Assembly (NCBI GenBank): GCA_029287275.1
Contig: JARFRL010000174.1
Span: 1 to 16,975, forward strand
DNA: 16,975 bases
Origin: Pontiella desulfatans
GTDB taxonomy: Bacteria > Verrucomicrobiota > Kiritimatiellia > Kiritimatiellales > Pontiellaceae
Reading direction: 5' to 3'
Part shown: one piece after another, positions 1 to 7,175 of the stretch
Numbering within the stretch: position 1 is the stretch's first letter
How the letters are laid out: the number at the start of each line of letters is the position of its first letter
Notes under the pieces: model-generated
Seen by the model: the letters and a program-made list of their open reading frames with translations, nothing else
What the model was told of the DNA's origin: nothing
Databases searched by the model: none
Translations under genes and position numbers: made by a program

Positions 1-164
1 GTTTCTTTTTATACATAGCGGCGAGAACATAGTGGAGCTTTGGGGCTGAGGCAAAATTAAATGGGGTGGAAGTGCGAAACAATACAAATGCGATAATGAT
101 GTAAGTAATATGTACATTGCTCGGCTGCTTGTGTAATCTGCTAGTCAAATTAGGGGTTTGTGCT

Positions 165-3100
165 ATGAAAAAAACAACTGGATTGATGATATTACTGATT
201 GCTCTGGCGAGCGCTGTTTCATCCTACGGATTGCAAAGTGGAAACTTCACCTATGAGCTGATCAATGGCGGCTCCGTGGTTATAATCACGGATTATCCGA
301 CCACGGAGACCGGAGTGTTGACCGTGCCTGATTTAATCGATGGTAAGCCGGTCACTTCGATTGGCGATAACGCATTTTATAACTGCACGGACCTGACCTC
401 CATCGAACTACCGGTCACCACCGAAACGATTGGCATCGGAGCCTTCTACAACTGCACTTCGCTGGAATCCATGGTGCTGCCCAACTCAGTAACGACCATG
501 GAAAGTTATGCATTTTATAACTGTTCGAGCATAACCAACCTGACGTTGTCGAGCTCGATTCCAACGCTTAAACAGCTGACATTTTACAATTGCTCGGGAT
601 TATCAACCGTGACCATTCCCTCCTCGGTAACCTCAATTGAAAATGCCGCCTTTCAATGGTGCCTGGGTCTTGAGTCGATCATCATCCCCAACTCCGTCAC
701 CAACCTTGGTTCCGGCGCGTTTCAATATTGCGACAGCCTTGAAACCGTAGATATCCAAGCCTCGCTCGATGAAATCACGCAGGTCGCCTTTTACGGGTGT
801 AATGCTCTTTCCTCGATCAACCTTCCCAATACGGTTACGAATATCGGCCCAAGCGCATTCCGTTCTTGTACCAGCCTCACCAATCTGGTTCTGCCCAACG
901 GCCTGACGTCGATTGAAACCGGCGCCTTTTATAACGCCGGTCTGACGTCCATGGTTCTTCCTGCCAACCTGATAACACTGGGTGCCAGTACATTTGCGAA
1001 TTGCTCCGCGTTGCAAACGATTAATATTCCCGATTCGCTCACGTCCATCGAACCGTTCATGTTCAGTGGGTGCGGTAGTTTGGTATCACTTTCTATTCCG
1101 GCGAGCATTGTTTCATTGGGCGGAAGCAGCTTAGAGAATTGCTCCAGTCTGATCGCAGTCGATATTGCGTCGTCCAACGCGGTGTATAGCAGCCTGGATG
1201 GTGTGATATTCAATAAAGCAGGGACAGATCTGCTCCTATATCCCCCGAATAAGGCCGATGCGGTTTATACGATTCCCGGTTCGGTTACCCACGTCACCGC
1301 GCGAAGTTTTGTAAAGGGGGTCAACCTGAATTCCGTCACCATTCCCTCCACGGTCACAACGGTTGGAAACGAGGCCTTCGATGGCTGCTCCGGCCTGACC
1401 GATGTGCTGTTCGAAGGCGATGCCCCGGCCATTTTCGGTACGGAGATTTTTCGTAACACCTACTCCGACTTCAACATATTCTATCTCTCCGCCAACAGCG
1501 GATTCAGCACCCCCAGTTGGCAGGGCTACTCCGCCAGACCGCTCGATGAGTTCACCTATCAGCTGATCAATGGAAATACCGATGTTACCATTACCGGATA
1601 TTCTTCTGAACCATCTGGTGCGTTGAGCATTCCTCCCTACATCGGCGGGAAACCTGTAACGACCATTGCGGCCTATGCTTTCCAGGATGCCACTAACCTG
1701 ACTTCCGTGCTGCTGCCCGAAACCGTCACCACCATCGAAGCATTCGCGTTTGCGGGATGTACCGGTCTATCATCGATGAGCTTTTCCGACGCTATTGCGT
1801 CGATTGGAAACAGCGCCTTCGCCGGAAGTACAACGCTCGCCAGTGTCTTTTTCCAAGGAAGTGCTCCTGTCGCTGGTTCGGATGTTTTCCTGAACACCGC
1901 TGCCGGATTCAGCGTATCCTATACCGAAGGCGCCGTGGGATTCACCACGCCATCGTGGATGGGATATACAGCACAACCGCAATATAGTTTCACCTATGCG
2001 ATCGTGAATGACGAAGCCTGGGTCACGGACTTTCCAACCGATGCAACCGGCTCGGTAAATATTCCGGCCACATTGGGCGGGAAACCCGTCACAACCATTA
2101 CATCCGCGTTTTATCAGTGTCGCTTGATTACTTCTGTCACGATCCCCAATACGGTCACGACAATCAGCAGCGCGGCATTTAAATCGTGCCAAAGCTTAAC
2201 CTCTATTTCCATTCCAGACTCGGTACTGTCGATCGGAAACAACGCCTTTGAATATTGCACAACCCTCACCGATATCACCATCCCGAACTCCGTTACAAAT
2301 ATCGGAAGCTATGCTTTTTCAAGTTGCTCCGAACTCAAGTCCATTACGCTTTCTGATACTCTTACGACGCTGGGCTCCCATGCGTTTCAGGCGTGTCATG
2401 AACTAGAGTCGATCCTGTTGCCCGATTCGCTGACTGTTCTTGAAGCTCGTACGTTTACCCAATGCTCTGCTCTTCAATCGGTTCAACTACCCAACACCTT
2501 AACCAACCTGGCATACTCCGTATTCGAACTCTGCACGAATCTGACCACTATTGTGATGCCCGCATCCCTCACCACGATTGGAAACACGGCCTTTTCCAAT
2601 TGCTCCAACCTTCAGTCCGCAAACATACCCGCTGGCGTGACGTCCATTGGACTCAGACCTTTTGCGGGCTGCCGGTTGATCACAGCCATTGAAGTGGACC
2701 CCGCCAATAGTTTGTACAGTAGCGAGGACGGTGTGCTGTTCAACAAAACCAAGACGACCCTCGTGCTCTACCCAGCGGCCAAACTGGCGGTTTCCTACAC
2801 GGTTCCCGGCTCGGTCACTGCAATCGATCCGTATGCTTTTACGCAAGCAACCTACCTTAGCCAGATATTTATGCCCGCCACCATCTCCCGGATCGAGCCT
2901 TACTCCTTCGCGGAGTGCACGGGTTTGACCATCGTCAATATTCCAAGTTCCGTCACATTTATTGGACAGAGCGCTTTCCGAGGCTGCACTTTACTCAATT
3001 CGGTGATGCTTCCTCCCGCGATCCCCACGATTGAAAGAGCTGTTTTTCAAAACTGTTCCAGCCTGTCGTCCATCACGATTCCGGCTTCCGTGACCTCAAT

Positions 3101-4445
3101 CGGCCAATATGCCTTTGACAATTGCTCGAGCCTAAGCTCAGTCTCGATTCCGTACGGCGTCACAACCATCGATCGATACACCTTTAAAAACTGCACCGGC
3201 TTAACAAGCGTTACCCTTCCTTCCACCGTTAACACCCTGGATCTTTCTTCCTTCCTGAACTGTTCCCAACTGCCCTCGATCACCCTTCCATCCGGTCTAA
3301 CGACCATAGCTTCATCCGCGCTTGCCGGTTGTTCCAGCTTAACCTCGATCTCCATTCCTAGCGGGATATCTACCATTGGCACAGGGGCATTTAGCAGGTC
3401 GGGTCTGACATCGGTTACGATTCCAAGCGGCATCGCAACCATCGAATCCAGCACTTTTTCAAGTTGTACAAACCTGATCAGTGTTTCTCTTCCTAGTTCG
3501 GTCAGCACCATTGGTTCATGCGCCTTTCAGCGTTGCTCCGCTTTACCCTCCATTACCATCTCGTCCTCCGTTTCCTCGATACAGACCGATGCGTTTCGCT
3601 ATTGCGACAGCCTGGAAAACATCACCGTCGATGGTTCCAACGCCCAGTATTCCAGCATCGATGGAATACTGTTTAATAAATCGGCCTCACGCTTGATTCA
3701 ATGCCCGATCAGCAATCCATTAACTCAGTATGATATTCCTGCGGGAGTTACAGAGATTGATCGTTATGCATTTGAAGGCTGTTTATACCTCGAAGAAGTG
3801 AGCGTACCTGTTGGCGTAACCCTCCTTAACTTTGGCGTCTTTTCGGCCTGCCCGGTTTTGAAGTCGGTTATCCTTCCGGCAGGGTTGACTCAGGTGAAGA
3901 GCGGCGCCATTTCCGGGCCGAACTTAAGGAGCGTTCTGTTTCTCGGGAATGCTCCGACAATCCGCTACTACTATCAGGGACGATATTCTTACGGAATTTA
4001 CGGGGGGGATAACTTTGCCGTATTTTATCTCAGCTCAAGCGCCGGCTTCTTCAGTCCAAACTGGCAGAGCTACCCGGCATACCCGCTAAACTCCATCGCG
4101 GACTATCCGGTCGCCTCCTGGAAAACCGGCTATGGATTTAATCCGGGCACGGATTTTGGAACGGACGCGAATGGCGACGGCGTTTCGCTGCTGACCGCCT
4201 ATGCGCTCAATCTGGATCCGACGCAGATCAATACGGATATTCTAAAAACGGATGTGTCGGATACGCACATGACCATTAATTTCTATGGCGCAACGCCGGG
4301 CGTTAGTTACGATGTGAACGCTTCAACCAACCTGGTGGATTGGAATGCAACCGGAGTCGTCGTAACCGGCCCTTCAACGAACCGCACCGCATCCGTTCCC
4401 CGAATTGGAAACCAGCAGTTTTTCAAACTGGATGTCTCGCGCTAA
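165..4445 (+). CDS. Giant secreted BspA-type leucine-rich-repeat protein (1426 aa)
   Basis: The product is a secreted or surface protein built almost wholly of LRR_5 (BspA/TpLRR) repeats of about 22-23 residues, with consensus like 'SVTSIGxxAFxxCSSLTSI.IP'. Such repeats generally mediate protein or surface binding; the ligand is unknown. I choose the ATG at 165 over the in-frame ATG at 117 because AGGGG lies 8 bases before it and it gives a clean signal peptide (MKKTTGLMILLIALASA, cleavage near AVSSYG). Three modules begin 'FTYxLxNG…GKPVT' at residues 28, 463 and 609. Each closes with a 'GxAP…GFxxPxWxGYxAxP' unit. Modules 1 and 3 also carry 'YSSxDGVLFNK…YP' insertions. From about residue 1308 comes a tail with a DxNxDG calcium-loop-like motif (about 1332) and a terminal 'QFFKLDVSR', seen in many PVC secreted proteins. 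No LPXTG or transmembrane anchor is visible. The gene is AT-richer than the rest of the window. The family call is secure; the role is not. Confidence 0.9.
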   Translation: MKKTTGLMILLIALASAVSSYGLQSGNFTYELINGGSVVIITDYPTTETGVLTVPDLIDGKPVTSIGDNAFYNCTDLTSIELPVTTETIGIGAFYNCTSLESMVLPNSVTTMESYAFYNCSSITNLTLSSSIPTLKQLTFYNCSGLSTVTIPSSVTSIENAAFQWCLGLESIIIPNSVTNLGSGAFQYCDSLETVDIQASLDEITQVAFYGCNALSSINLPNTVTNIGPSAFRSCTSLTNLVLPNGLTSIETGAFYNAGLTSMVLPANLITLGASTFANCSALQTINIPDSLTSIEPFMFSGCGSLVSLSIPASIVSLGGSSLENCSSLIAVDIASSNAVYSSLDGVIFNKAGTDLLLYPPNKADAVYTIPGSVTHVTARSFVKGVNLNSVTIPSTVTTVGNEAFDGCSGLTDVLFEGDAPAIFGTEIFRNTYSDFNIFYLSANSGFSTPSWQGYSARPLDEFTYQLINGNTDVTITGYSSEPSGALSIPPYIGGKPVTTIAAYAFQDATNLTSVLLPETVTTIEAFAFAGCTGLSSMSFSDAIASIGNSAFAGSTTLASVFFQGSAPVAGSDVFLNTAAGFSVSYTEGAVGFTTPSWMGYTAQPQYSFTYAIVNDEAWVTDFPTDATGSVNIPATLGGKPVTTITSAFYQCRLITSVTIPNTVTTISSAAFKSCQSLTSISIPDSVLSIGNNAFEYCTTLTDITIPNSVTNIGSYAFSSCSELKSITLSDTLTTLGSHAFQACHELESILLPDSLTVLEARTFTQCSALQSVQLPNTLTNLAYSVFELCTNLTTIVMPASLTTIGNTAFSNCSNLQSANIPAGVTSIGLRPFAGCRLITAIEVDPANSLYSSEDGVLFNKTKTTLVLYPAAKLAVSYTVPGSVTAIDPYAFTQATYLSQIFMPATISRIEPYSFAECTGLTIVNIPSSVTFIGQSAFRGCTLLNSVMLPPAIPTIERAVFQNCSSLSSITIPASVTSIGQYAFDNCSSLSSVSIPYGVTTIDRYTFKNCTGLTSVTLPSTVNTLDLSSFLNCSQLPSITLPSGLTTIASSALAGCSSLTSISIPSGISTIGTGAFSRSGLTSVTIPSGIATIESSTFSSCTNLISVSLPSSVSTIGSCAFQRCSALPSITISSSVSSIQTDAFRYCDSLENITVDGSNAQYSSIDGILFNKSASRLIQCPISNPLTQYDIPAGVTEIDRYAFEGCLYLEEVSVPVGVTLLNFGVFSACPVLKSVILPAGLTQVKSGAISGPNLRSVLFLGNAPTIRYYYQGRYSYGIYGGDNFAVFYLSSSAGFFSPNWQSYPAYPLNSIADYPVASWKTGYGFNPGTDFGTDANGDGVSLLTAYALNLDPTQINTDILKTDVSDTHMTINFYGATPGVSYDVNASTNLVDWNATGVVVTGPSTNRTASVPRIGNQQFFKLDVSR
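246..4088 (+). repeat. Three-module internal repeat of the LRR protein
   Basis: The coding sequence holds three copies of a larger module, starting near 246, 1551 and 1989. Each opens with an FTY…NG…GKPVT cap, runs through LRR_5 repeats, and ends with a GFxxPxW cap (ends near 1550, 1988 and 4088). Module 2 has only a few LRRs, whereas modules 1 and 3 are long. This suggests duplication of whole cap-LRR-cap units followed by unequal expansion. The repeats are diverged at the DNA level. Confidence 0.75.
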
Positions 4446-4494
4446 ACCCAATGGCGGCACTCGTTGCAAAACAGGTACGCATAAAGGTTTATTT

Positions 4495-4752
4495 ATGAAT
4501 AAAACTAAAACGACGCTTCTCTGCTTGATGCTTGGTGTGCTCCAACTCACATTCTCTACTTAGCCTCTGCAAAGCGGGTATTTTACCTATGAGCTGATCA
4601 ATGGCGGCTCCGAGGTTGTAATCACGGATTATCCGACCACGGCGACCGGACCGGTGACAGTCCCGGATTTGATCGACGGAAAGCCGGTGACCAATAAGAT
4701 GCCGCTCGGTGATAATCCCCGGGAATACTTTCAACTAAGAATCAGTAAATAG
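4495..4752 (+). pseudogene. Collapsed LRR-protein paralogue: N-terminus joined to C-terminal tail
   Basis: An ATG at 4495, with AAGG about 7 bases upstream, starts a typical signal peptide (MNKTKTTLLCLMLGVLQLT). A TAG at 4561-4563 (codon 23) then interrupts the frame. The same frame continues with 'PLQSGYFTYELINGG' and on to 'VPDLIDGKPVT', which matches the start of module 1 of the upstream gene at high nucleotide identity. It then jumps to 'PLGDNPREYFQLRISK' and a TAG stop at 4750-4752. That ending resembles the upstream gene's terminal 'PRIGNQQFFKLDVSR'. I infer a tandem duplicate that lost essentially its whole LRR body by internal deletion and also acquired a nonsense codon. A functional micro-protein is very unlikely. 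Confidence 0.8.
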
Positions 4753-4759
4753 GGTAATC

Positions 4760-4780
4760 GGGCCGTTCGAGGAACGGTCC
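4760..4780 (+). terminator. Possible weak hairpin terminator after the LRR pseudogene
   Basis: Arms 4760-4768 and 4772-4780 form a 9-bp stem with one G-T wobble and a GAG loop. A five-T run follows only at 4793-4797, 12 bases beyond the stem, which is too far for a canonical intrinsic terminator. Position, just after the pseudogene stop, is the main support. Confidence 0.3.
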
Positions 4781-4813
4781 GCGGAGTGGAAGTTTTTCAG
4801 TTAGACATATCCA

Positions 4814-4863
4814 AATGAAAGTGAAATTAGACCGGGCGCGCGTCGGATGGTCGCACTTTCATT
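4814..4863. repeat. 50-base interrupted palindrome upstream of the nitroreductase
   Basis: AATGAAAGTG at 4814-4823 is matched exactly by its reverse complement CACTTTCATT at 4854-4863. A nested GACC (4830-4833) pairs with GGTC (4849-4852). The element ends 68 bases before the nitroreductase start, so in RNA it would form an extended hairpin in that leader if transcription begins upstream. There is no T-run, so it is not a standard terminator. It could be a regulatory leader, an operator or a mobile palindromic repeat. Confidence 0.5.
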
Positions 4864-4931
4864 CGAAAACCCTTTGCGATCAATCGGGGGCTTTGTATGT
4901 TATCCATCCCTTAGCGAAAGGAACTTAAGAA

Positions 4932-5438
4932 ATGGAAACAATCAACGCGATCATGACGCGCCGCAGCGTGCGGACCTGGACCAACGAGCCGGTCACCGAG
5001 CAAGAACGAAAAATCATTCTGGAGGCGGCGATGAACGCGCCGTCCGCCGCGGACGCGCGGCCCTGGCATTTCGTGACGATGGACGACCCGGACGTCATCA
5101 AAAAGTTCACCGAGATGGGGGGGGCCGAGATGTTGGAGGAATCGACTTTCATGGTGCTGGTTTGCGGCGACGTCTCGAAAGAGATTTATCCGGGCTTCTG
5201 GCCGCAGGACTGCGCCTGCGCCGCGCAGAACATGCAGCTCGCCGCGCACGACATCGGCATAGGTTGCGTCTGGATCGCGATTCATCCTTTGGAGGAACGA
5301 GAGAAGATCTGCCGTGGCGTTCTTGGGATTCCCGAGGCGATCACGCCGTTTGCTTTACTGGCGATGGGGGTTCCCAATGAGGTGCTCGGATCCGAGTATC
5401 GGTACGACGCGGAGCGAATTCATCAAAACAAATGGTAA
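4932..5438 (+). CDS. Nitroreductase-family flavoprotein (168 aa)
   Basis: This is a small FMN-dependent NAD(P)H oxidoreductase of the nitroreductase superfamily; members reduce nitro compounds, quinones or flavins, and the substrate cannot be read here. The N-terminus has the FMN-phosphate motif 'TRRSVRTW' (residues 9-16) and then 'APSAADARPWHF' (36-47), the family signature. The middle 'ACAAQNMQLAAHDIGIGCVWI' region is the usual dimer and flavin-contact helix. The length fits the short single-domain members, 165-180 residues. The start at 4932 is supported by AAAGGAA ending about 8 bases upstream. Thioredoxin follows 73 bases later on the same strand, so the two may share a transcript that ends at the terminator after trxA, a plausible redox pair. 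The in-frame stop TAA at 5436-5438 is intact. Confidence 0.9.
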   Translation: METINAIMTRRSVRTWTNEPVTEQERKIILEAAMNAPSAADARPWHFVTMDDPDVIKKFTEMGGAEMLEESTFMVLVCGDVSKEIYPGFWPQDCACAAQNMQLAAHDIGIGCVWIAIHPLEEREKICRGVLGIPEAITPFALLAMGVPNEVLGSEYRYDAERIHQNKW

Positions 5439-5511
5439 GCAATTGGTTTGATTTTTGAACACAAGATGGAAAGATCGGTCCGATTCAAAAAAACATAACA
5501 GGAGCTGAAAA

Positions 5512-5832
5512 ATGGCAGAAGGCGTAATTGAACTGAGCGGAAGCAACTATGAAGACGCGACCAAAAGCGGTGTCGTGCTCGTCGATTTTTGGGCCCCGTG
5601 GTGTGGACCGTGCAAGATGCAGACCCCCATTCTCGAAAAAGTGGCCGCGGAAGTAGGCGACAAAGCCTCCATCGGAAAGGTCAACGTGGACGAAAATCCG
5701 GAGCTGGCCGCGAAATACGGCATCCGTTCCATCCCGACCTTGATTCTGCTGAAGGACGGCGAGAACAAACAGCAGTTCGTCGGACTGCAGCAACAGGCGG
5801 CGTTGGTCTCGGCGATCGACGCGGAGCAGTAA
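5512..5832 (+). CDS. trxA: Thioredoxin (106 aa)
   Basis: This is a cytoplasmic dithiol-disulfide oxidoreductase that reduces protein disulfides using electrons from thioredoxin reductase; the reductase gene is not in the window. The active site WCGPC occupies residues 30-34 (C31 and C34), the buried Asp is D25, and the cis-proline lies in 'RSIPT' (P75). The length of 106 matches classical thioredoxin 1, with no signal peptide or extra domain. A strong AGGAG (5500-5504) precedes the ATG by 7 bases. A GC-rich hairpin with a T-run begins 19 bases after the stop. Family assignment is firm; whether it is the only thioredoxin of the cell is unknown. Confidence 0.97.
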   Translation: MAEGVIELSGSNYEDATKSGVVLVDFWAPWCGPCKMQTPILEKVAAEVGDKASIGKVNVDENPELAAKYGIRSIPTLILLKDGENKQQFVGLQQQAALVSAIDAEQ

Positions 5833-5851
5833 GCTTCCCGCCGCGGAAACG

Positions 5852-5879
5852 AAAAAGGCGCCTCGAAGGGCGCCTTTTT
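5852..5879. terminator. Bidirectional intrinsic terminator between trxA and the convergent membrane-protein genes
   Basis: A perfect 11-bp stem (5852-5862 with 5869-5879) has the core GGCGCC and a 6-base loop TCGAAG. It is flanked by A5 on the left and T6 on the right, so it has a U-tract in both directions. It ends the trxA transcript on the plus strand and the 5891-6587 pair on the minus strand. Confidence 0.93.
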
Positions 5880-5890
5880 TCGTGCCGGCC

Positions 5891-6229
5891 TTACGCCGCT
5901 TTTTTGAGGCGCATGGGGTGTTTGTGTTTTTTGCTCTTCTTGCTCGTGAACTGTTCGTGCTCGTTTTCCTCCACGCGGCCGGCTTTATCGACGCGCCATT
6001 TGACCAACCCGTGGGCGGCGCCCGCCGTGGGGAAGATCACCAGCGAATCCATGAAGATGTCGCCAAACGCCGGAGTGTTCCCGGTCATCATCGGGGCCAA
6101 CATGTAGGCCGCTCCTGACGATGCCGTGGAGTATAGGGAGCCCCAGACCAAAGCGCTTTTGGCTGTCGCTCCCTTCCACGTATTGCCTTTCTTGTCTCTG
6201 TGCTTCGTAGTATTCATTTCCGTTTTCAT
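5891..6229 (-). CDS. Small two-helix membrane protein, paralogue of its neighbour (112 aa)
   Basis: The family is not recognised. The protein has a basic, hydrophilic N-terminus (1-22) and a first hydrophobic segment at about 24-46. A short 'TGNTPAFGDI' connector leads to a second hydrophobic segment at about 56-77, and the tail is Lys-rich and strongly charged. Basic residues at both ends suggest that both termini are cytoplasmic. It aligns without large gaps to the product of 6255-6587: AKxALxWGxxYS, then T..TP...DI..DSL.IFP, then KW. The motif D..xDSLxIFP is the most conserved part. The start is supported by AAGGA about 8 bases upstream. The gene lies 25 bases after its paralogue, so the two are probably co-transcribed, and it ends at the shared bidirectional terminator. 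Function is unknown. Confidence 0.72.
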   Translation of the reverse strand: MKTEMNTTKHRDKKGNTWKGATAKSALVWGSLYSTASSGAAYMLAPMMTGNTPAFGDIFMDSLVIFPTAGAAHGLVKWRVDKAGRVEENEHEQFTSKKSKKHKHPMRLKKAA

Positions 6230-6254
6230 TTTTTTTCCTTGTTTAACAATTCGT

Positions 6255-6587
6255 TCACGCGTGTTTCGCGCGGAAGCCTTTCGTCGAAATCCGGTGGCCG
6301 GTTTTCCGACCTCTTCCGCGGCGGGTGGACGAGGCGCGCGGTTTGTGATGCATGATCATCCATTTCGCGAATCCCGCGACGACGCCCCAAAGCGGGAAGA
6401 TCATCAATGAGTCGAGAAGGATGTCGGCATAGACCGGCGTTTCATCCGTCAACGCGACCAGCAGCCAATAGGCCGCGGTGGTCGCTCCAACGGAGTAGAT
6501 CGGTCCCCAAAGCAACGCTCCCTTCGCAAGGGCGTCGCTGAGACGGCGGTCTCGTCTGTCCTTCATGGGTGTGATTTTTCGGTTCAT
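6255..6587 (-). CDS. Small two-helix membrane protein, first of a tandem pair (110 aa)
   Basis: The family is not recognised. Two hydrophobic segments (about 22-46 and 54-79) are separated by 'TDETPVYADI'. The N-terminus is basic (MNRKITPMKDRRDRR) and the C-terminal tail is very Arg/Lys-rich (about 82-110). It shares the AKxALxWGxxYS and DI..DSL.IFP motifs with the downstream paralogue, and conservation is concentrated in the membrane part while the tails diverge. AGGAG lies 7 bases before the ATG at 6587. This pairing of conserved core and matched spacing argues that both are real genes rather than chance frames. The pair could act as a hetero-oligomer; this is inference only. Confidence 0.72.
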   Translation of the reverse strand: MNRKITPMKDRRDRRLSDALAKGALLWGPIYSVGATTAAYWLLVALTDETPVYADILLDSLMIFPLWGVVAGFAKWMIMHHKPRASSTRRGRGRKTGHRISTKGFRAKHA

Positions 6588-6740
6588 GGTTTTCTCCTGT
6601 GTGGAAAATGGTTTCGTGGGGGAATCAGCGCTCGAACGCGGCGTGATAAATTTTGATTCAACGACGCTCTTTCAAGCCTTTGGATGTCGCGATTCAAATC
6701 GATCGTCACGCGGTTTTATTAAGCGCGACATTCGGATTTT

Positions 6741-6763
6741 GTTAATCGCGACAAGCGATTAGC
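6741..6763. other. Hairpin with 9-bp stem in the intergenic region
   Basis: GTTAATCGC (6741-6749) pairs with GCGATTAGC (6755-6763), with one G-T wobble and a GACAA loop. No T-run follows on either strand, so this is not a standard intrinsic terminator. It sits about 150 bases upstream of the membrane-protein pair and could be part of their leader. Confidence 0.35.
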
Positions 6764-7014
6764 GGAGCGTTCGCGACGCGGATTCGTTATCTCTGGCCCC
6801 GCCCGTTCCACGCCATGCGCGAAGATTGGGGGGCTGAGGATTGAATCGGACAGAAAGCCGGTTGGGCGCGCCAGGCGTCCATTGAAGTTCCGGCTGAGGG
6901 AAGTCTAGTGGTGAAAAGGGTGCGGATAATGGGTGAGAAGCCCTTCAAGAGGGTCGACATTTTCATTTGTGATCTCGCGTTTGTTCATATTTGTGTTTCA
7001 TCGCCTGAATGGCT

Positions 7015-7057
7015 TTGATTTTGATCAAGGTTTACGCATTAGCCATGCCATTATGAT
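7015..7057 (+). promoter_or_regulatory. Candidate FNR/CRP-family class II promoter
   Basis: TTGAT (7015-7019), four bases, then ATCAA (7024-7028) is the exact consensus half-site pair for FNR-type anaerobic regulators. TATGAT (7052-7057), a 5/6 match to the -10 element, begins 23 bases after it. This places the palindrome centre close to -42 relative to an expected start near 7064, the geometry of class II FNR-activated promoters. The motif and spacing are directly visible; regulator identity and activity are inferred. No good plus-strand gene follows: transcription would run antisense into the 7176-7769 exonuclease gene. Confidence 0.5.
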
Positions 7058-7065
7058 GGTGTGGC
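7042..7065. other. Imperfect hairpin overlapping the candidate promoter -10 region
   Basis: GCCATGCCAT (7042-7051) and ATGGTGTGGC (7056-7065) form a 10-bp stem with two wobble positions and a TATG loop. The -10 hexamer lies across the loop. As DNA it is a near-palindrome that could bind a dimeric repressor. As RNA it matters only if transcribed from elsewhere. Confidence 0.35.
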
Positions 7066-7175
7066 GGTAAAGCTAACGAGATTAATGACTTGCGATATTC
7101 GCGCCAAGTTCAGGTCGATCCATTTGCGGTACAATAATGTATTTCAGGCGCTTGTGTTGTGCAAAAATGTAGTAT

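Larger units (their letters stand above)
6588..7175. other. 588-base intergenic region without a convincing gene
   Basis: This region lies downstream of the minus-strand exonuclease gene and upstream of the minus-strand membrane-protein pair. Short frames on both strands lack good ribosome sites and recognisable products. It holds a hairpin (6741-6763), a perfect FNR-type palindrome with a -10 element (7015-7057) and a second hairpin (7042-7065). A leader or small RNA is possible. I see no tRNA cloverleaf. Confidence 0.5.

Noticed and set aside
117..164. Earlier in-frame ATG for the LRR protein.
   Set aside because: It would place 16 residues before a standard signal peptide, and the AGGGG ribosome site fits the ATG at 165.
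600..4000. Repetitive DNA of the LRR gene as a CRISPR-like or tandem DNA repeat.
   Set aside because: The periodicity is at the protein level (22-23 residues) with diverged codons and no constant spacer structure.
4561..4563. TAG in the LRR relic as stop-codon recoding.
   Set aside because: The exonuclease gene and aceE also end in TAG, and the relic has lost its repeat body, so simple decay explains it.
6787..6966. 59-codon minus-strand frame (MKMSTLLKG…).
   Set aside because: Only a weak ribosome site, no recognisable product and biased composition; kept as unexplained intergenic sequence.
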